A stretch of 14,150 nucleotides of DNA. Origin: Parcubacteria group bacterium. Lineage in GTDB: Bacteria > Patescibacteriota > Minisyncoccia > JACQLN01. Of the stretch, positions 1 through 5,777 are shown piece by piece. A program made the position numbers and the translations under genes. The stretch spans positions 1 to 14,150 of the forward strand of contig JACQLN010000046.1 in assembly GCA_016204035.1 (NCBI GenBank), given 5' to 3'. A model generated the notes under the pieces. The model saw nothing but the letters and a program-made list of their open reading frames with translations. It searched no databases and was not told the DNA's origin. How positions within the stretch are numbered: position 1 is the stretch's first letter; the number at the start of each line of letters is the position of its first letter.

Positions 1-1
1 G

Positions 2-110
2 AATAAAACATCATTCCGAGCAGCATCATGGAGATGACCTAATAGATGATCGATAAACCTTGCTTGGGCAAGGTTTATCCCATGCCGTCTGCGAGGAGTG
101 ATGTTTTATT
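2..110. repeat. Nested inverted repeat, about 109 bp, at left edge
   Basis: Outer arms of 16 bp at 2-17 and 95-110 are inverted copies with one mismatch, and weaker matching continues inward to about 31/81. Inside lies a perfect 12-bp stem at 52-63 and 68-79 with loop TTGG. The right arm begins on the stop codon of the ABC ATPase gene. No T-tract follows the inner stem on either strand, so it does not look like an ordinary intrinsic terminator. Terminal inverted repeats around a short core would fit a MITE-like remnant, but no target duplication can be tested because the window starts here. Confidence 0.5.
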
Positions 111-843
111 AAACTTCGTGACTATGTTCTCGAGCTATCGCGATAAATAAATCATTCAAATCCTTATGCCCATATTTTTTAACCAATTCTTCAGGCGTGC
201 CCTCGTCTTTTAATTTGCCTTTTTGGATAAAAATAACCCGATCGCAAATTTCCTCCACCTCCATCATATTGTGCGAAGTATAAAGAATGGTGATGCCTTT
301 TTCTTTTTGAATCTTTTTTATGAGCTGGCGGGTGCGGTCGGCTATGTCCGGATCCAAAGAAGAGGTGGGCTCGTCTAAAAGCAACAGTTTGGGATCGTTT
401 AACAACGCTTTGGTTAAATTGAGCCGCGTCAGCTGACCGGTGGAAAGCTGGGTGGTCATTTTACCCAAAAATTCCCTGATGCCGAAAAAATCGGCCAGTT
501 CGTCTATTTTATGCTTGATGTTTTTAACGCCGTAAAGCCGCGCGAACGTGGCCAAATTTTCCCGAACCTTAAGATTGCCGGGCAAAGTTACATAGGGTGA
601 GGAAAAATTCACTTGTTTTAATATCTCTTCGCGGTGGTGTTTCATATCCAAACCAAAAATTTCTATGGCGCCACTGGTGGGCGTGACTAAATCCAAAATC
701 ATCTGGATGGTGGTGGTTTTGCCCGCGCCGTTAGGCCCCAACAGACCGGTGATGGTGCCGGTCTTTACACCAAAAGACAAATCATCAACGGCTGTTACCC
801 CGTTGAATTCTTTGACCAGATTTTTTATTTCTATAATGGGCAT
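109..843 (-). CDS. ABC transporter ATP-binding protein (ABC-2 export type)
   Basis: This is the nucleotide-binding subunit of an ABC exporter, which hydrolyses ATP on the inner face of the membrane to drive a partner permease. The 244 residues match the usual single-domain length. Walker A GPNGAGKT lies at 36-43, the signature is LSTGQ at 133-137 (the common form is LSGGQ), Walker B LLLLDEP at 153-159, D-loop SLD at 162-164, and the switch histidine is in TSHN near 191. The usual Q-loop glutamine is replaced by the NFSSPYV segment (79-85), which I recall from a subgroup paired with ABC-2 permeases. The substrate cannot be told. The permease would be expected just downstream, but only a short inverted-repeat region is seen before the window ends. 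No clear Shine-Dalgarno precedes the ATG. Confidence 0.93.
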   Translation of the reverse strand: MPIIEIKNLVKEFNGVTAVDDLSFGVKTGTITGLLGPNGAGKTTTIQMILDLVTPTSGAIEIFGLDMKHHREEILKQVNFSSPYVTLPGNLKVRENLATFARLYGVKNIKHKIDELADFFGIREFLGKMTTQLSTGQLTRLNLTKALLNDPKLLLLDEPTSSLDPDIADRTRQLIKKIQKEKGITILYTSHNMMEVEEICDRVIFIQKGKLKDEGTPEELVKKYGHKDLNDLFIAIAREHSHEV

Positions 844-854
844 TTAATTCCACT

Positions 855-863
855 TGCTATACT
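855..863 (+). promoter_or_regulatory. Extended -10 promoter element for the plus-strand RNA
   Basis: TGCTATACT matches an extended -10 (TGn plus TATAAT-like hexamer) on the plus strand. The same nonamer occurs upstream of three minus-strand genes in this window. No convincing -35 lies 16-18 bp upstream. Transcription would start near 870 and read away from the ABC gene into the candidate noncoding RNA. Confidence 0.45.
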
Positions 864-869
864 ACAACA

Positions 870-1027
870 ATAATATTATCATTAATTTATCCGTAGAGAG
901 GACTGGCCGTCCTTTCTGGAAGAATGCGGATAGGCCGCCGCAAGAGTTGGGGGGAGGGGGTCAAAGTAGCGAAGAGCGAAAAACGACCTTGTACAAAAAC
1001 CCTGACGCAGTTCTTGCGGCTTTTTTT
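870..1027 (+). ncRNA. Candidate structured noncoding RNA, family unknown
   Basis: This stretch lies between the ABC gene and the NUDIX gene and has no credible coding frame. Read on the plus strand it can fold well. TATCCG (888-893) pairs with CGGATA (927-932) around an inner hairpin of 895-903 with 909-917 (one G-U pair, loop TGGCC). GCCGCAAGA (937-945) then pairs perfectly with TCTTGCGGC (1012-1020), and seven T residues follow at 1021-1027. An extended -10 sits just upstream. The loop of the second arm holds a G-rich run (949-960). I looked for conserved motifs of RNase P RNA, tmRNA, 6S and SRP RNA and did not find them. It could instead be a structured leader of the ABC gene read on the minus strand. 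Confidence 0.4.
1004..1027 (+). terminator. Intrinsic terminator, plus strand
   Basis: A short stem CGCA/TGCG (1006-1009 with 1015-1018, loop GTTCT) is followed directly by TTTTTTTATTT. The 3' arm can also pair with 937-945, giving a stronger 9-bp stem in front of the same T-tract. No plus-strand protein gene needs it, so it supports the upstream RNA. It also sits just beyond the 3' end of the NUDIX gene. Confidence 0.5.
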
Positions 1028-1050
1028 ATTTACTTAAACTATTTAGCAAA

Positions 1051-1515
1051 TTATATCTCTCTAACCTCCGTCAATTCCTGCTCCAGGATAACATCGGATT
1101 CGCCAAAAAGAAACCGGCCTTTGAATTTCTTTCCGCCTAAAAACAACGGCAGCCAATGGATGTCGTCTGGCCACATTTCTTTGAATGGAATTTCGTCTAC
1201 ATGAAACCATTGCGGTTTCATTTCTTCGCTTTCCGCCGGTTCTCCTGAAAAATTGTTTGACCTAAAAATGTGAACCTGAAGAACTTCCGGTTTACCCTTA
1301 AATTCAAAATCTATAATTCCCATTTTATCCAAATCTTCCACTTTTATCCCTACTTCTTCTCGTACTTCTCTTTTGGCCGCATCTTCTATGGTTTCCGCGG
1401 CAGCAATCTTGCCGCCGAATCCATTCCATCGGCCCGCTCCAAACCCGCGTTTTTTCATTCCAAGCAATATCTTCGGGTGTTGATGGATTATGCAAAGCGT
1501 CAACAGTTTTTTCAT
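1051..1515 (-). CDS. NUDIX hydrolase, MTH1-like (8-oxo-dGTP diphosphatase type)
   Basis: The likely role is hydrolysis of oxidised purine nucleoside triphosphates such as 8-oxo-dGTP to the monophosphate, cleaning the nucleotide pool. The NUDIX box is complete: GGKIAAAETIEDAAKREVRE followed by EVGI fits GX5EX7REUXEEXGU. Flanking segments LLGMKKRGFGAGRWNGFGGK and WPDD closely resemble human MTH1, including the WPDD segment that in MTH1 carries substrate-binding residues, so the assignment goes beyond the general fold. I start at 1515 (MKKLLTL), where TAGGT lies a few bases upstream. An ATG at 1536 in the same frame has no such site and would add seven residues. It is the last gene of a three-gene operon with the PPOX-like and 83-aa genes. 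Exact substrate preference is inferred. Confidence 0.9.
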   Translation of the reverse strand: MKKLLTLCIIHQHPKILLGMKKRGFGAGRWNGFGGKIAAAETIEDAAKREVREEVGIKVEDLDKMGIIDFEFKGKPEVLQVHIFRSNNFSGEPAESEEMKPQWFHVDEIPFKEMWPDDIHWLPLFLGGKKFKGRFLFGESDVILEQELTEVREI

Positions 1516-1539
1516 ATTACCTAAACCACATAACATTTT

Positions 1540-1980
1540 TTATTTAGAATTAAAGTTTATCTCAAAAACTTCTCCATATATTGAATCGCGAGAATAGTCG
1601 GTGAATCTAATCCAGGAAGGACTAATTCTAAAATAACACTGCTCTGCGAGTTTCGCGAATTTTTTAGAGCTTGGTAATTTTTTAATGTGTATTTGCTTAG
1701 CTTTCTCCTTTTCTTTTCCTATAAGCTCTTTGGCAGTACCTTCGTATTGCACGGTCATATTACCCCATCCAATTACGACCGCAACGCGAGGATTTTGTTT
1801 GAGATTGGTATATTTTCGATATTGTTTAAACGTGCCGAAAATAAGCGAAAGATTATCCATTTCCGAAATACCTACAACAGCCACCTCAGGTAAACCATCT
1901 TCTGATACAGTTGAAAGAACACCAAGTTTTTGCGATTTTATAAAATCTAAAACTTTTCTTTTTTTCTTATTATTATCCAT
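1540..1980 (-). CDS. Pyridoxamine 5'-phosphate oxidase-fold (FMN-binding split barrel) protein
   Basis: This 146-aa protein has the pattern of the PPOX/FMN split-barrel family: an N-terminal helix, then GVLSTVSEDGLPEVAVVG (strands with the typical SEDGxPE turn), FGTFKQYRKYTNLKQNPRVA, and VQYEGTAKEL. Members bind FMN or F420 and carry out varied reductions or act as flavin carriers. The family is wide and this sequence does not point to true pyridoxamine phosphate oxidase, so the reaction is unknown. It lies 5 bp after the 83-aa gene and just ahead of the NUDIX gene, so the three are probably co-transcribed. Pairing with a nucleotide-pool cleaning enzyme hints at redox or stress housekeeping, which is only inference. 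Confidence 0.82.
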   Translation of the reverse strand: MDNNKKKRKVLDFIKSQKLGVLSTVSEDGLPEVAVVGISEMDNLSLIFGTFKQYRKYTNLKQNPRVAVVIGWGNMTVQYEGTAKELIGKEKEKAKQIHIKKLPSSKKFAKLAEQCYFRISPSWIRFTDYSRDSIYGEVFEINFNSK

Positions 1981-1985
1981 AAGAC

Positions 1986-2237
1986 TTATTCAACCAATTC
2001 CCATTGGTAATACGGTTCGTCGGGAAGTTTAGACGGATGGTCAACGCCGTATTCTTCAAGCACTTTCCACCTTGAATCCCAGCCGGGTCCGGGACCTTTT
2101 TCTAGGGTCTCGTGAGAAAAAAATTCCCGCATGGTGTAGCCAGTAGACACTCTCCTGTATTTTTTCCCATCAATAATTTTTATACCCTCCCCTCCCTGTT
2201 CCGATTCTTGTTTATTAAATTGCGGTTCCTTTTCCAT
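1986..2237 (-). CDS. Small hypothetical protein, first gene of the NUDIX operon
   Basis: I do not recognise this 83-aa protein. It has a charged, Gln/Glu-rich start, a short IIDGKKYRRVSTGYT strand-like segment, then a Gly/Pro-rich KGPGPGWDSRWKVLEEYGVD and a PYYQWELVE end. There is no signal peptide, membrane segment or cysteine pair. It is co-directional with the PPOX-like gene 5 bp downstream. A TATAAA box lies so close to the ATG that the transcript would be leaderless or nearly so. Coding is supported by its place in a tight operon and by ordinary amino acid composition. Confidence 0.65.
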   Translation of the reverse strand: MEKEPQFNKQESEQGGEGIKIIDGKKYRRVSTGYTMREFFSHETLEKGPGPGWDSRWKVLEEYGVDHPSKLPDEPYYQWELVE

Positions 2238-2245
2238 TTTTTTAT

Positions 2246-2251
2246 TTTATA
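2246..2251 (-). promoter_or_regulatory. Possible -10 of the 83-aa/PPOX/NUDIX operon
   Basis: TATAAA on the minus strand ends 8 bp before the ATG at 2237. Transcription would therefore start within a few bases of the start codon, giving a leaderless message. No good -35 was seen, so this is a weak call. Confidence 0.35.
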
Positions 2252-2301
2252 CGATTATTGGCCGCTCGTAGCCCTTAAGCTCCATGACACCTTTTATCCC
2301 A

Positions 2302-2358
2302 GTAGTAGAAGCTTCGCTTCACTACAGGATTGCGAAATGTCACTCGCCGTGACATTTC
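2302..2358. repeat. Two adjacent REP-like hairpins
   Basis: First hairpin: GTAGT and GAAGC (2302-2312, one bulged A) pair with GCTTCACTAC (2316-2325). Second hairpin: a perfect 10-bp stem, GAAATGTCAC (2334-2343) with GTGACATTTC (2349-2358), loop TCGCC. No T-tract follows. The GAAGCTTCGCTTC and GTGACAT wording resembles intergenic palindromes scattered in CPR genomes, as I recall, but copy number cannot be checked here. Confidence 0.5.
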
Positions 2359-2367
2359 TGCTCCTTA

Positions 2368-2394
2368 TTGACTATTCCACAAGGATTATATACT
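2368..2394 (+). promoter_or_regulatory. Promoter of the plus-strand 93-aa gene
   Basis: TTGACT (2368-2373) and TATACT (2389-2394) are separated by 15 bp, slightly short of ideal. The start of transcription would fall near 2401, inside a perfect palindrome, with an untranslated leader of about 30 bases ending in a strong ribosome site. Confidence 0.55.
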
Positions 2395-2395
2395 A

Positions 2396-2411
2396 TAGTA
2401 CTGCAGTACTA
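2396..2411. promoter_or_regulatory. Perfect 16-bp palindrome at the start site, operator candidate
   Basis: TAGTACTGCAGTACTA is its own reverse complement and begins 2 bp after the -10 box. A dimeric repressor bound there would block initiation. The repressor is not identifiable in this window, and an RNA hairpin at the 5' end of the message is an alternative reading. Confidence 0.45.
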
Positions 2412-2429
2412 AACAAGAGGAGGTATAGC

Positions 2430-2711
2430 ATGTCACAGCCAATACTGCCGTGGGATTCTCCTGAGGATACCGATCATCCTCAATTAGTCTGGCGAGGCAA
2501 GTTCGATGCTAGATATCTCATTGAAGTGCATCGTACTGACGGTTATAACGGCAAGCTCTTTATATTCGATCACGATAAGAATGATCAGGAAATTTTTTCT
2601 GTAGATGTCGATTTATCCTATGGAGCAAGATTCGGGCCAGATGCATCAGATGTTGACGAATGGCAGGAAAAAGCACTAGACTTCATCGATAATATCTATA
2701 AAAAACAATAA
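2430..2711 (+). CDS. Small hypothetical protein, only plus-strand gene
   Basis: I do not recognise this 93-aa protein. It starts MSQPILPWDSPEDTDHPQLV and continues with alternating strand-like segments (RYLIEVHR, GKLFIFDHD, EIFSVDVDLS) before a C-terminal helix EWQEKALDFIDNIYKK. It is acidic, with no membrane segment. The start is set by the strong ribosome site AGAGGAGGT six bases before ATG 2430. The same frame stays open upstream to 2112, but that part runs through REP-like hairpins and the promoter and is not coding. The gene has its own promoter, an operator-like palindrome and a strong terminator, so it is a single-gene unit convergent with secA. The good Shine-Dalgarno contrasts with most neighbours. 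Confidence 0.8.
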   Translation: MSQPILPWDSPEDTDHPQLVWRGKFDARYLIEVHRTDGYNGKLFIFDHDKNDQEIFSVDVDLSYGARFGPDASDVDEWQEKALDFIDNIYKKQ

Positions 2712-2726
2712 CAACTTCACACGTCC

Positions 2727-2752
2727 AGCCGGCAAATGCCGGCTTTTTCTTT
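2727..2752 (+). terminator. Intrinsic terminator after the 93-aa gene
   Basis: Perfect 7-bp GC-rich stem AGCCGGC (2727-2733) with GCCGGCT (2738-2744), loop AAAT, followed by TTTTCTTT on the plus strand. It ends the only plus-strand gene before secA, whose stop lies 85 bp further on. Confidence 0.85.
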
Positions 2753-2755
2753 CCC

Positions 2756-2827
2756 CTACACCCCGTGGCACTTCTTATATTTTTTCCCGCCCCCGTTCCC
2801 CTTCGCCAAAACTTCGGCGGAACTCCG
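2756..2827 (-). pseudogene. Out-of-frame remnant of a SEC-C zinc motif after secA
   Basis: Just past the secA stop, read one base out of the secA frame, the minus strand encodes GNGGGKKYKKCHGV and a TAG stop (2756-2797). GKKYKKCH is the canonical second half of the SecA C-terminal SEC-C motif. Between the secA stop and this piece lies a palindromic stretch (about 2795-2826; GTTCC and GGAAC outer arms, GCC/GGC inner) resembling a REP. A single-base shift near the stop would join both parts. It probably marks a former or duplicated C-terminus of SecA disrupted by a repeat insertion or frameshift. Confidence 0.55.
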
Positions 2828-2828
2828 C

Positions 2829-5690
2829 TCATCCTTTATGATAAGGCGCGTTGATCAATCCACATTTCTTATATTTATATCTTTCCCCGGTTTGAGGGTT
2901 TAACGCTCCGCAGGGGCAGGGATCGTTTCTACCAACCTTATTAGTGACATGTGACCTAGAGACAGGCGACATGGAATCACTATTTGATTTATTATACTGA
3001 ACTTGTCGCTTGTTGCTTGTCGCTTGTTGCTGGATAATCCCGACCTTAAAAATTAATCCCGCCACTTGGCTTTCAAAAACACCCAATAAACTTTGAAACA
3101 GCCGGTGGCCTTCGGTTTTGTATTCCACCAGCGGATCGCGCTGGCCGTAAGCCCGCAAATTAACCGAATCGCGCAAATGTTCCATCTCATCCAAGTGATC
3201 CATCCATAATTCGTCTATGGTGCGCAATAAAACCAGTCTTTCCACTTGGCGCATATTTTCCAAACCCAATTCCTGCTCGCGGGCCTGGTAGGATTTTTCC
3301 AACAAACTAAAAAAAAGATTGGTTAATTTTTCCCGGTCTGATTTTATTTTTTCGGCTTCGGTTTCCAAGTCCTTAACGGCCTCGGAGCTTAAAGGCACCG
3401 TGCCGGAAACGCTTTTCAAAATGCCGGCCACGTCAAAACCGCCCGTTTCGGTTAATTGATTGACCGCCACCAAATTTTCGGCCTCGCCTTTCAAAATATC
3501 CAACACCCTTTCTTTATTTTTTATCGGAGCGTCCGGCCCAATAAATTCCCGGCGCATTTTGTAAATCACTTCGCGATGCTTGTTCATAACTTCGTCGTAT
3601 TCCAAAACGTGTTTTCTGGTGTCAAAGTGGTAGCCCTCAATTTTGGCCTGGGCCGATTCTATAGCTTTGGAAACCAGACTGCTTTTAATGGCTTCGTCTT
3701 CGGGAATGTTAAAACGCGCCATTAAACTTTTGATTCTGTCGCCGCCGAACACCCGCATCAAATCGTCTTCCAAAGAAACAAAAAACTGCGACTGGCCGGG
3801 ATCGCCCTGCCGGCCGGCGCGGCCGCGCAACTGATTATCTATGCGCCGAGCTTCGTGGCGTTCGGTGCTAAGAACAAAAAGCCCCCCCGCTTCGCGAACT
3901 GCGTTCGCTTCGCGGGGCGAGCCCGGGTTACCGCCCAGAATAATATCCACGCCCCGCCCGGCGATATTAGTGGCTAAAGTCACCGCGCCCGATTGGCCGG
4001 CCTGGGCGATAATTTGCGCCTCGGCTTCGTGATTTTTAGCATTAAGCATTTTATGCGGCACGCCTATTTGGTTAAGCAGAGCGCTCACCTGTTCGTTTTT
4101 TTCTATGGAGCCCGTGCCCAACAGCACCGGCTGGCCTTTCTCGTGAAGTTCTTTGACTTTTCTAAGCACCGCCTGAAACTTGCCTTTTTCGGAGCGGTAA
4201 ATAACATCCGGCTCGTCTCGCCTGATCATGGGTTTGTGAGTCGGCACGGTTACCACGTCCAAATTGTAAACTTTATGGAATTCTTCCTGCGAGGTGGCCG
4301 CCGTGCCCGACATCCCCGCTATTTTTTTATAAAGACGAAAATAATTTTGAAAAGTGATGGTGGCCACCGTGCGCGATTCGCGTTTAACCATAACCCCTTC
4401 TTTGGCTTCTATGGCTTGGTGCAAACCCTCGGAATAGCGGCGGCCCGGCATTAAACGGCCGGTGAATTCATCCACAATAACCACCTCGCCGTCTTTAACA
4501 ATATAATCTTTGTCGCGCTTAAAAAGAATTTCCGCCTTTAAGGCCTGTTCCAAATGGTGCACCAGCCGGATGCCGCCTTCTTCGTAAAGATTGGCCACAC
4601 CCAGTATATTTTCAACTTTAGAAATGCCCGGTTGGGTTAAAGTTACGGCGCGTCTTTTTTCGTCCACAATATAATGCTCTTCGCGATTTAGTTTGGGCAC
4701 CAACCGCGCGAATTTTTGATACAGCTCGCCTGATTCTTCGTCGGGTTGGGAAATTATTAAAGGCGTGCGGGCTTCGTCTATTAAAATACTGTCCACTTCG
4801 TCCACAATGGCAAAGTTGAGGAGCGCTTCATTCCTCAGCATAAACTCCGGCGACGAAACACTGAGCACAGCAGTGCGAACGTGTTCTGCCCCGAGTTCTG
4901 TCGAGAGATCGTTCTCATTCTGACCCCTTTGTGAAAACTGGCCAGTGTCGTAAACCAAATTGTCTCTTAAATAATCGAAACCGTATTCGTTGTTGGTGCC
5001 ATAAGTTATATCGGCTCTGTAAGCTTGAGAGCGATTACACGGCCGCAAAAATTCATGGACAACCTTAAAAGACCCCATCGCGTCGCGCTTGTGGTCTAAA
5101 TCCGAAGCACGAAGCACTAAATCCGAAACTTTTTGATCATTTGAATTTTGAATTTGTTTCGAGCTTTGGATTTCGGATTTCGGATTTATATGGCTTGAGT
5201 CATATATATACGAGGTATCATGATTAATACAGCCAACCGTCATACCCAACATATGGTATATCTGTCCCATCCAGACTGTGTCGCGCCGGGCCAAATAATC
5301 GTTGACGGTGACTATATGAACCCCTTGGCCGGCCAAAGCGTTAAGATAAACGGCTAGGGTGGCGGTTAAAGTTTTGCCTTCGCCGGTGCGCATTTCGGCA
5401 ATCTTGCCTTCGTGCAAAGCCAGGCCACCGATAAGCTGAACATCAAAATGCCTCTGACCCAAAGTTCTCACCGAGGCCTCGCGGCAGACAGCAAAAGCAG
5501 ATGGCAAAACAGCGTCTAGAGCCCCGCCGCTAGCCAATAGGGATTTAAACTCTTGGGTTTTGTTTTTTAATTCTTCATCCGAGAGTTTTTTTAACTCCGG
5601 CTCCAAAGCGTTGATTTCGGCCACAACCTTAAAAGCCCGCTTGAGAAAGCGGCTGTTTTCATCGCCGAAAAGCTTGGTAAACATGGCCAT
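2829..5690 (-). CDS. secA: Protein translocase subunit SecA, with repeat-derived insertions
   Basis: SecA is the ATPase motor that pushes preproteins through SecYEG at the membrane. Walker A MRTGEGKT lies at 100-107, DEVD at 297-300, GTNNEYGFDYLRDN at 231-244, AGMSGTA at 458-464, helicase motif TNIAGRGVDI at 574-583, QLRGRAGRQGDPG at 620-632 and the helical scaffold ELWMDHLDEMEHLRD near 827-841. At 953 aa it is about 110 longer than the roughly 840 typical of compact SecAs. The excess falls in four places: about 168-198, 256-291, 588-602 and 886-919. Each reads like an in-frame repeat insertion. The C-terminal zinc motif begins CPCG (925-928), but the spacing to KKCG is long and the protein ends APYHKG. 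ATG 5690 is followed by another at 5684, and neither has a good Shine-Dalgarno. The stop is TGA. Confidence 0.97.
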   Translation of the reverse strand: MAMFTKLFGDENSRFLKRAFKVVAEINALEPELKKLSDEELKNKTQEFKSLLASGGALDAVLPSAFAVCREASVRTLGQRHFDVQLIGGLALHEGKIAEMRTGEGKTLTATLAVYLNALAGQGVHIVTVNDYLARRDTVWMGQIYHMLGMTVGCINHDTSYIYDSSHINPKSEIQSSKQIQNSNDQKVSDLVLRASDLDHKRDAMGSFKVVHEFLRPCNRSQAYRADITYGTNNEYGFDYLRDNLVYDTGQFSQRGQNENDLSTELGAEHVRTAVLSVSSPEFMLRNEALLNFAIVDEVDSILIDEARTPLIISQPDEESGELYQKFARLVPKLNREEHYIVDEKRRAVTLTQPGISKVENILGVANLYEEGGIRLVHHLEQALKAEILFKRDKDYIVKDGEVVIVDEFTGRLMPGRRYSEGLHQAIEAKEGVMVKRESRTVATITFQNYFRLYKKIAGMSGTAATSQEEFHKVYNLDVVTVPTHKPMIRRDEPDVIYRSEKGKFQAVLRKVKELHEKGQPVLLGTGSIEKNEQVSALLNQIGVPHKMLNAKNHEAEAQIIAQAGQSGAVTLATNIAGRGVDIILGGNPGSPREANAVREAGGLFVLSTERHEARRIDNQLRGRAGRQGDPGQSQFFVSLEDDLMRVFGGDRIKSLMARFNIPEDEAIKSSLVSKAIESAQAKIEGYHFDTRKHVLEYDEVMNKHREVIYKMRREFIGPDAPIKNKERVLDILKGEAENLVAVNQLTETGGFDVAGILKSVSGTVPLSSEAVKDLETEAEKIKSDREKLTNLFFSLLEKSYQAREQELGLENMRQVERLVLLRTIDELWMDHLDEMEHLRDSVNLRAYGQRDPLVEYKTEGHRLFQSLLGVFESQVAGLIFKVGIIQQQATSNKRQVQYNKSNSDSMSPVSRSHVTNKVGRNDPCPCGALNPQTGERYKYKKCGLINAPYHKG
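2943..3033. repeat. Repeat-derived linker in the secA C-terminus
   Basis: Four consecutive heptamers CTTGTCG, CTTGTTG, CTTGTCG, CTTGTTG fill 3002-3029. A second block with GTGACATGTGAC and GACAGGCGACATGG occupies 2945-2974. Together they encode the Gln/Ser/Asn-rich linker (residues about 886-919) between the scaffold domain and the SEC-C motif. Linkers here vary between SecAs, so it would tolerate such growth. Confidence 0.65.
3885..3927. repeat. GC-rich palindromic patch inside secA
   Basis: CCCCGC and CGAAC arms pair with GTTCG and GCGGGG around GCA, with a four-base internal mismatch. It encodes residues about 588-602 (NPGSPREANAVREAGG), between the helicase ILGGN segment and the conserved GGLFVLSTERHE. 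Length is close to normal for CPR-like SecAs, so this is the least certain of the four patches. Confidence 0.4.
4818..4922. repeat. Insertion-like segment in secA next to DEVD
   Basis: Residues about 256-291 replace the few residues normally found between the RDNLV helix and NFAIVDEVD. The DNA carries a GAGGA/TCCTC hairpin (about 4817-4835) and REP-like wording (TTATGCTGAG and CATTCTGAC on opposite strands). It keeps the frame exactly. Confidence 0.6.
5098..5188. repeat. AAATCCG-type repeat inserted in secA
   Basis: On the coding strand this reads as near-tandem AAATCCG units (5168-5188), then CAAATTCAAAATTCAAATG and GGATTTAGTGCTTCGTGCTT. This wording resembles intergenic repeats I associate with Parcubacteria genomes. 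It encodes residues about 168-198 (NPKSEIQSSKQIQNSNDQKV and on), a low-complexity polar stretch between SYIYD and the conserved MGSFKVVHEFLRPC. Confidence 0.7.
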
Positions 5691-5701
5691 CGTAGGATGC
5701 T

Positions 5702-5738
5702 ACTAACATACCGAACTTTAGGCAAAATTAAAACCCCG
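5702..5738. repeat. 3' flank repeat, copy 1
   Basis: About 37 bp matching 8237-8274 with a few substitutions and one indel (ACATACCGAA, GGCAAAATTAAAA and CCCG are shared). It covers the T-tract and the first bases of the terminator stem after the 5778-6587 gene and runs toward the secA start. Because it lies upstream of secA here and of mntA in copy 2, it might also carry promoter elements. Confidence 0.75.
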
Positions 5739-5754
5739 CGCCGAGCGCGGGGTT
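5724..5754 (-). terminator. Intrinsic terminator before secA
   Basis: Perfect 10-bp stem AACCCCGCGC (5732-5741) with GCGCGGGGTT (5745-5754), loop CGA on the plus strand, followed on the minus strand by TTTTAATTTT. It separates the 5778-6587 gene from secA. Confidence 0.88.
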
Positions 5755-5777
5755 AATAATATATATAAACTCACTTC

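Noticed and set aside
1..29. Minus-strand start MMLLGMMFY running off the left edge, as the ABC permease
   Set aside because: Only nine codons are visible, they overlap the inverted repeat arm, there is no ribosome site, and they do not resemble the start of ABC-2 permeases.
52..79. Perfect 12-bp stem as the terminator of the ABC gene
   Set aside because: No T-tract follows on the minus strand, so it is listed only as part of the inverted repeat.
854..1204. 116-aa plus-strand open frame
   Set aside because: It runs through the structured RNA region and then antisense through the NUDIX gene, with no protein-like composition.
2112..2429. N-terminal extension of the plus-strand gene
   Set aside because: The frame is open by chance. 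It runs antisense to the 83-aa gene and through hairpins and the promoter, and the strong ribosome site sets the start at 2430.
2829..2831. TGA read as glycine (Gracilibacteria/SR1 code)
   Set aside because: Reading through TGA in secA and mntA gives no sensible continuation; both genes end where families are expected to end.
3002..3029. CRISPR-like array from the four heptamers
   Set aside because: Units are only 7 bp, directly adjacent without spacers, and lie within secA.
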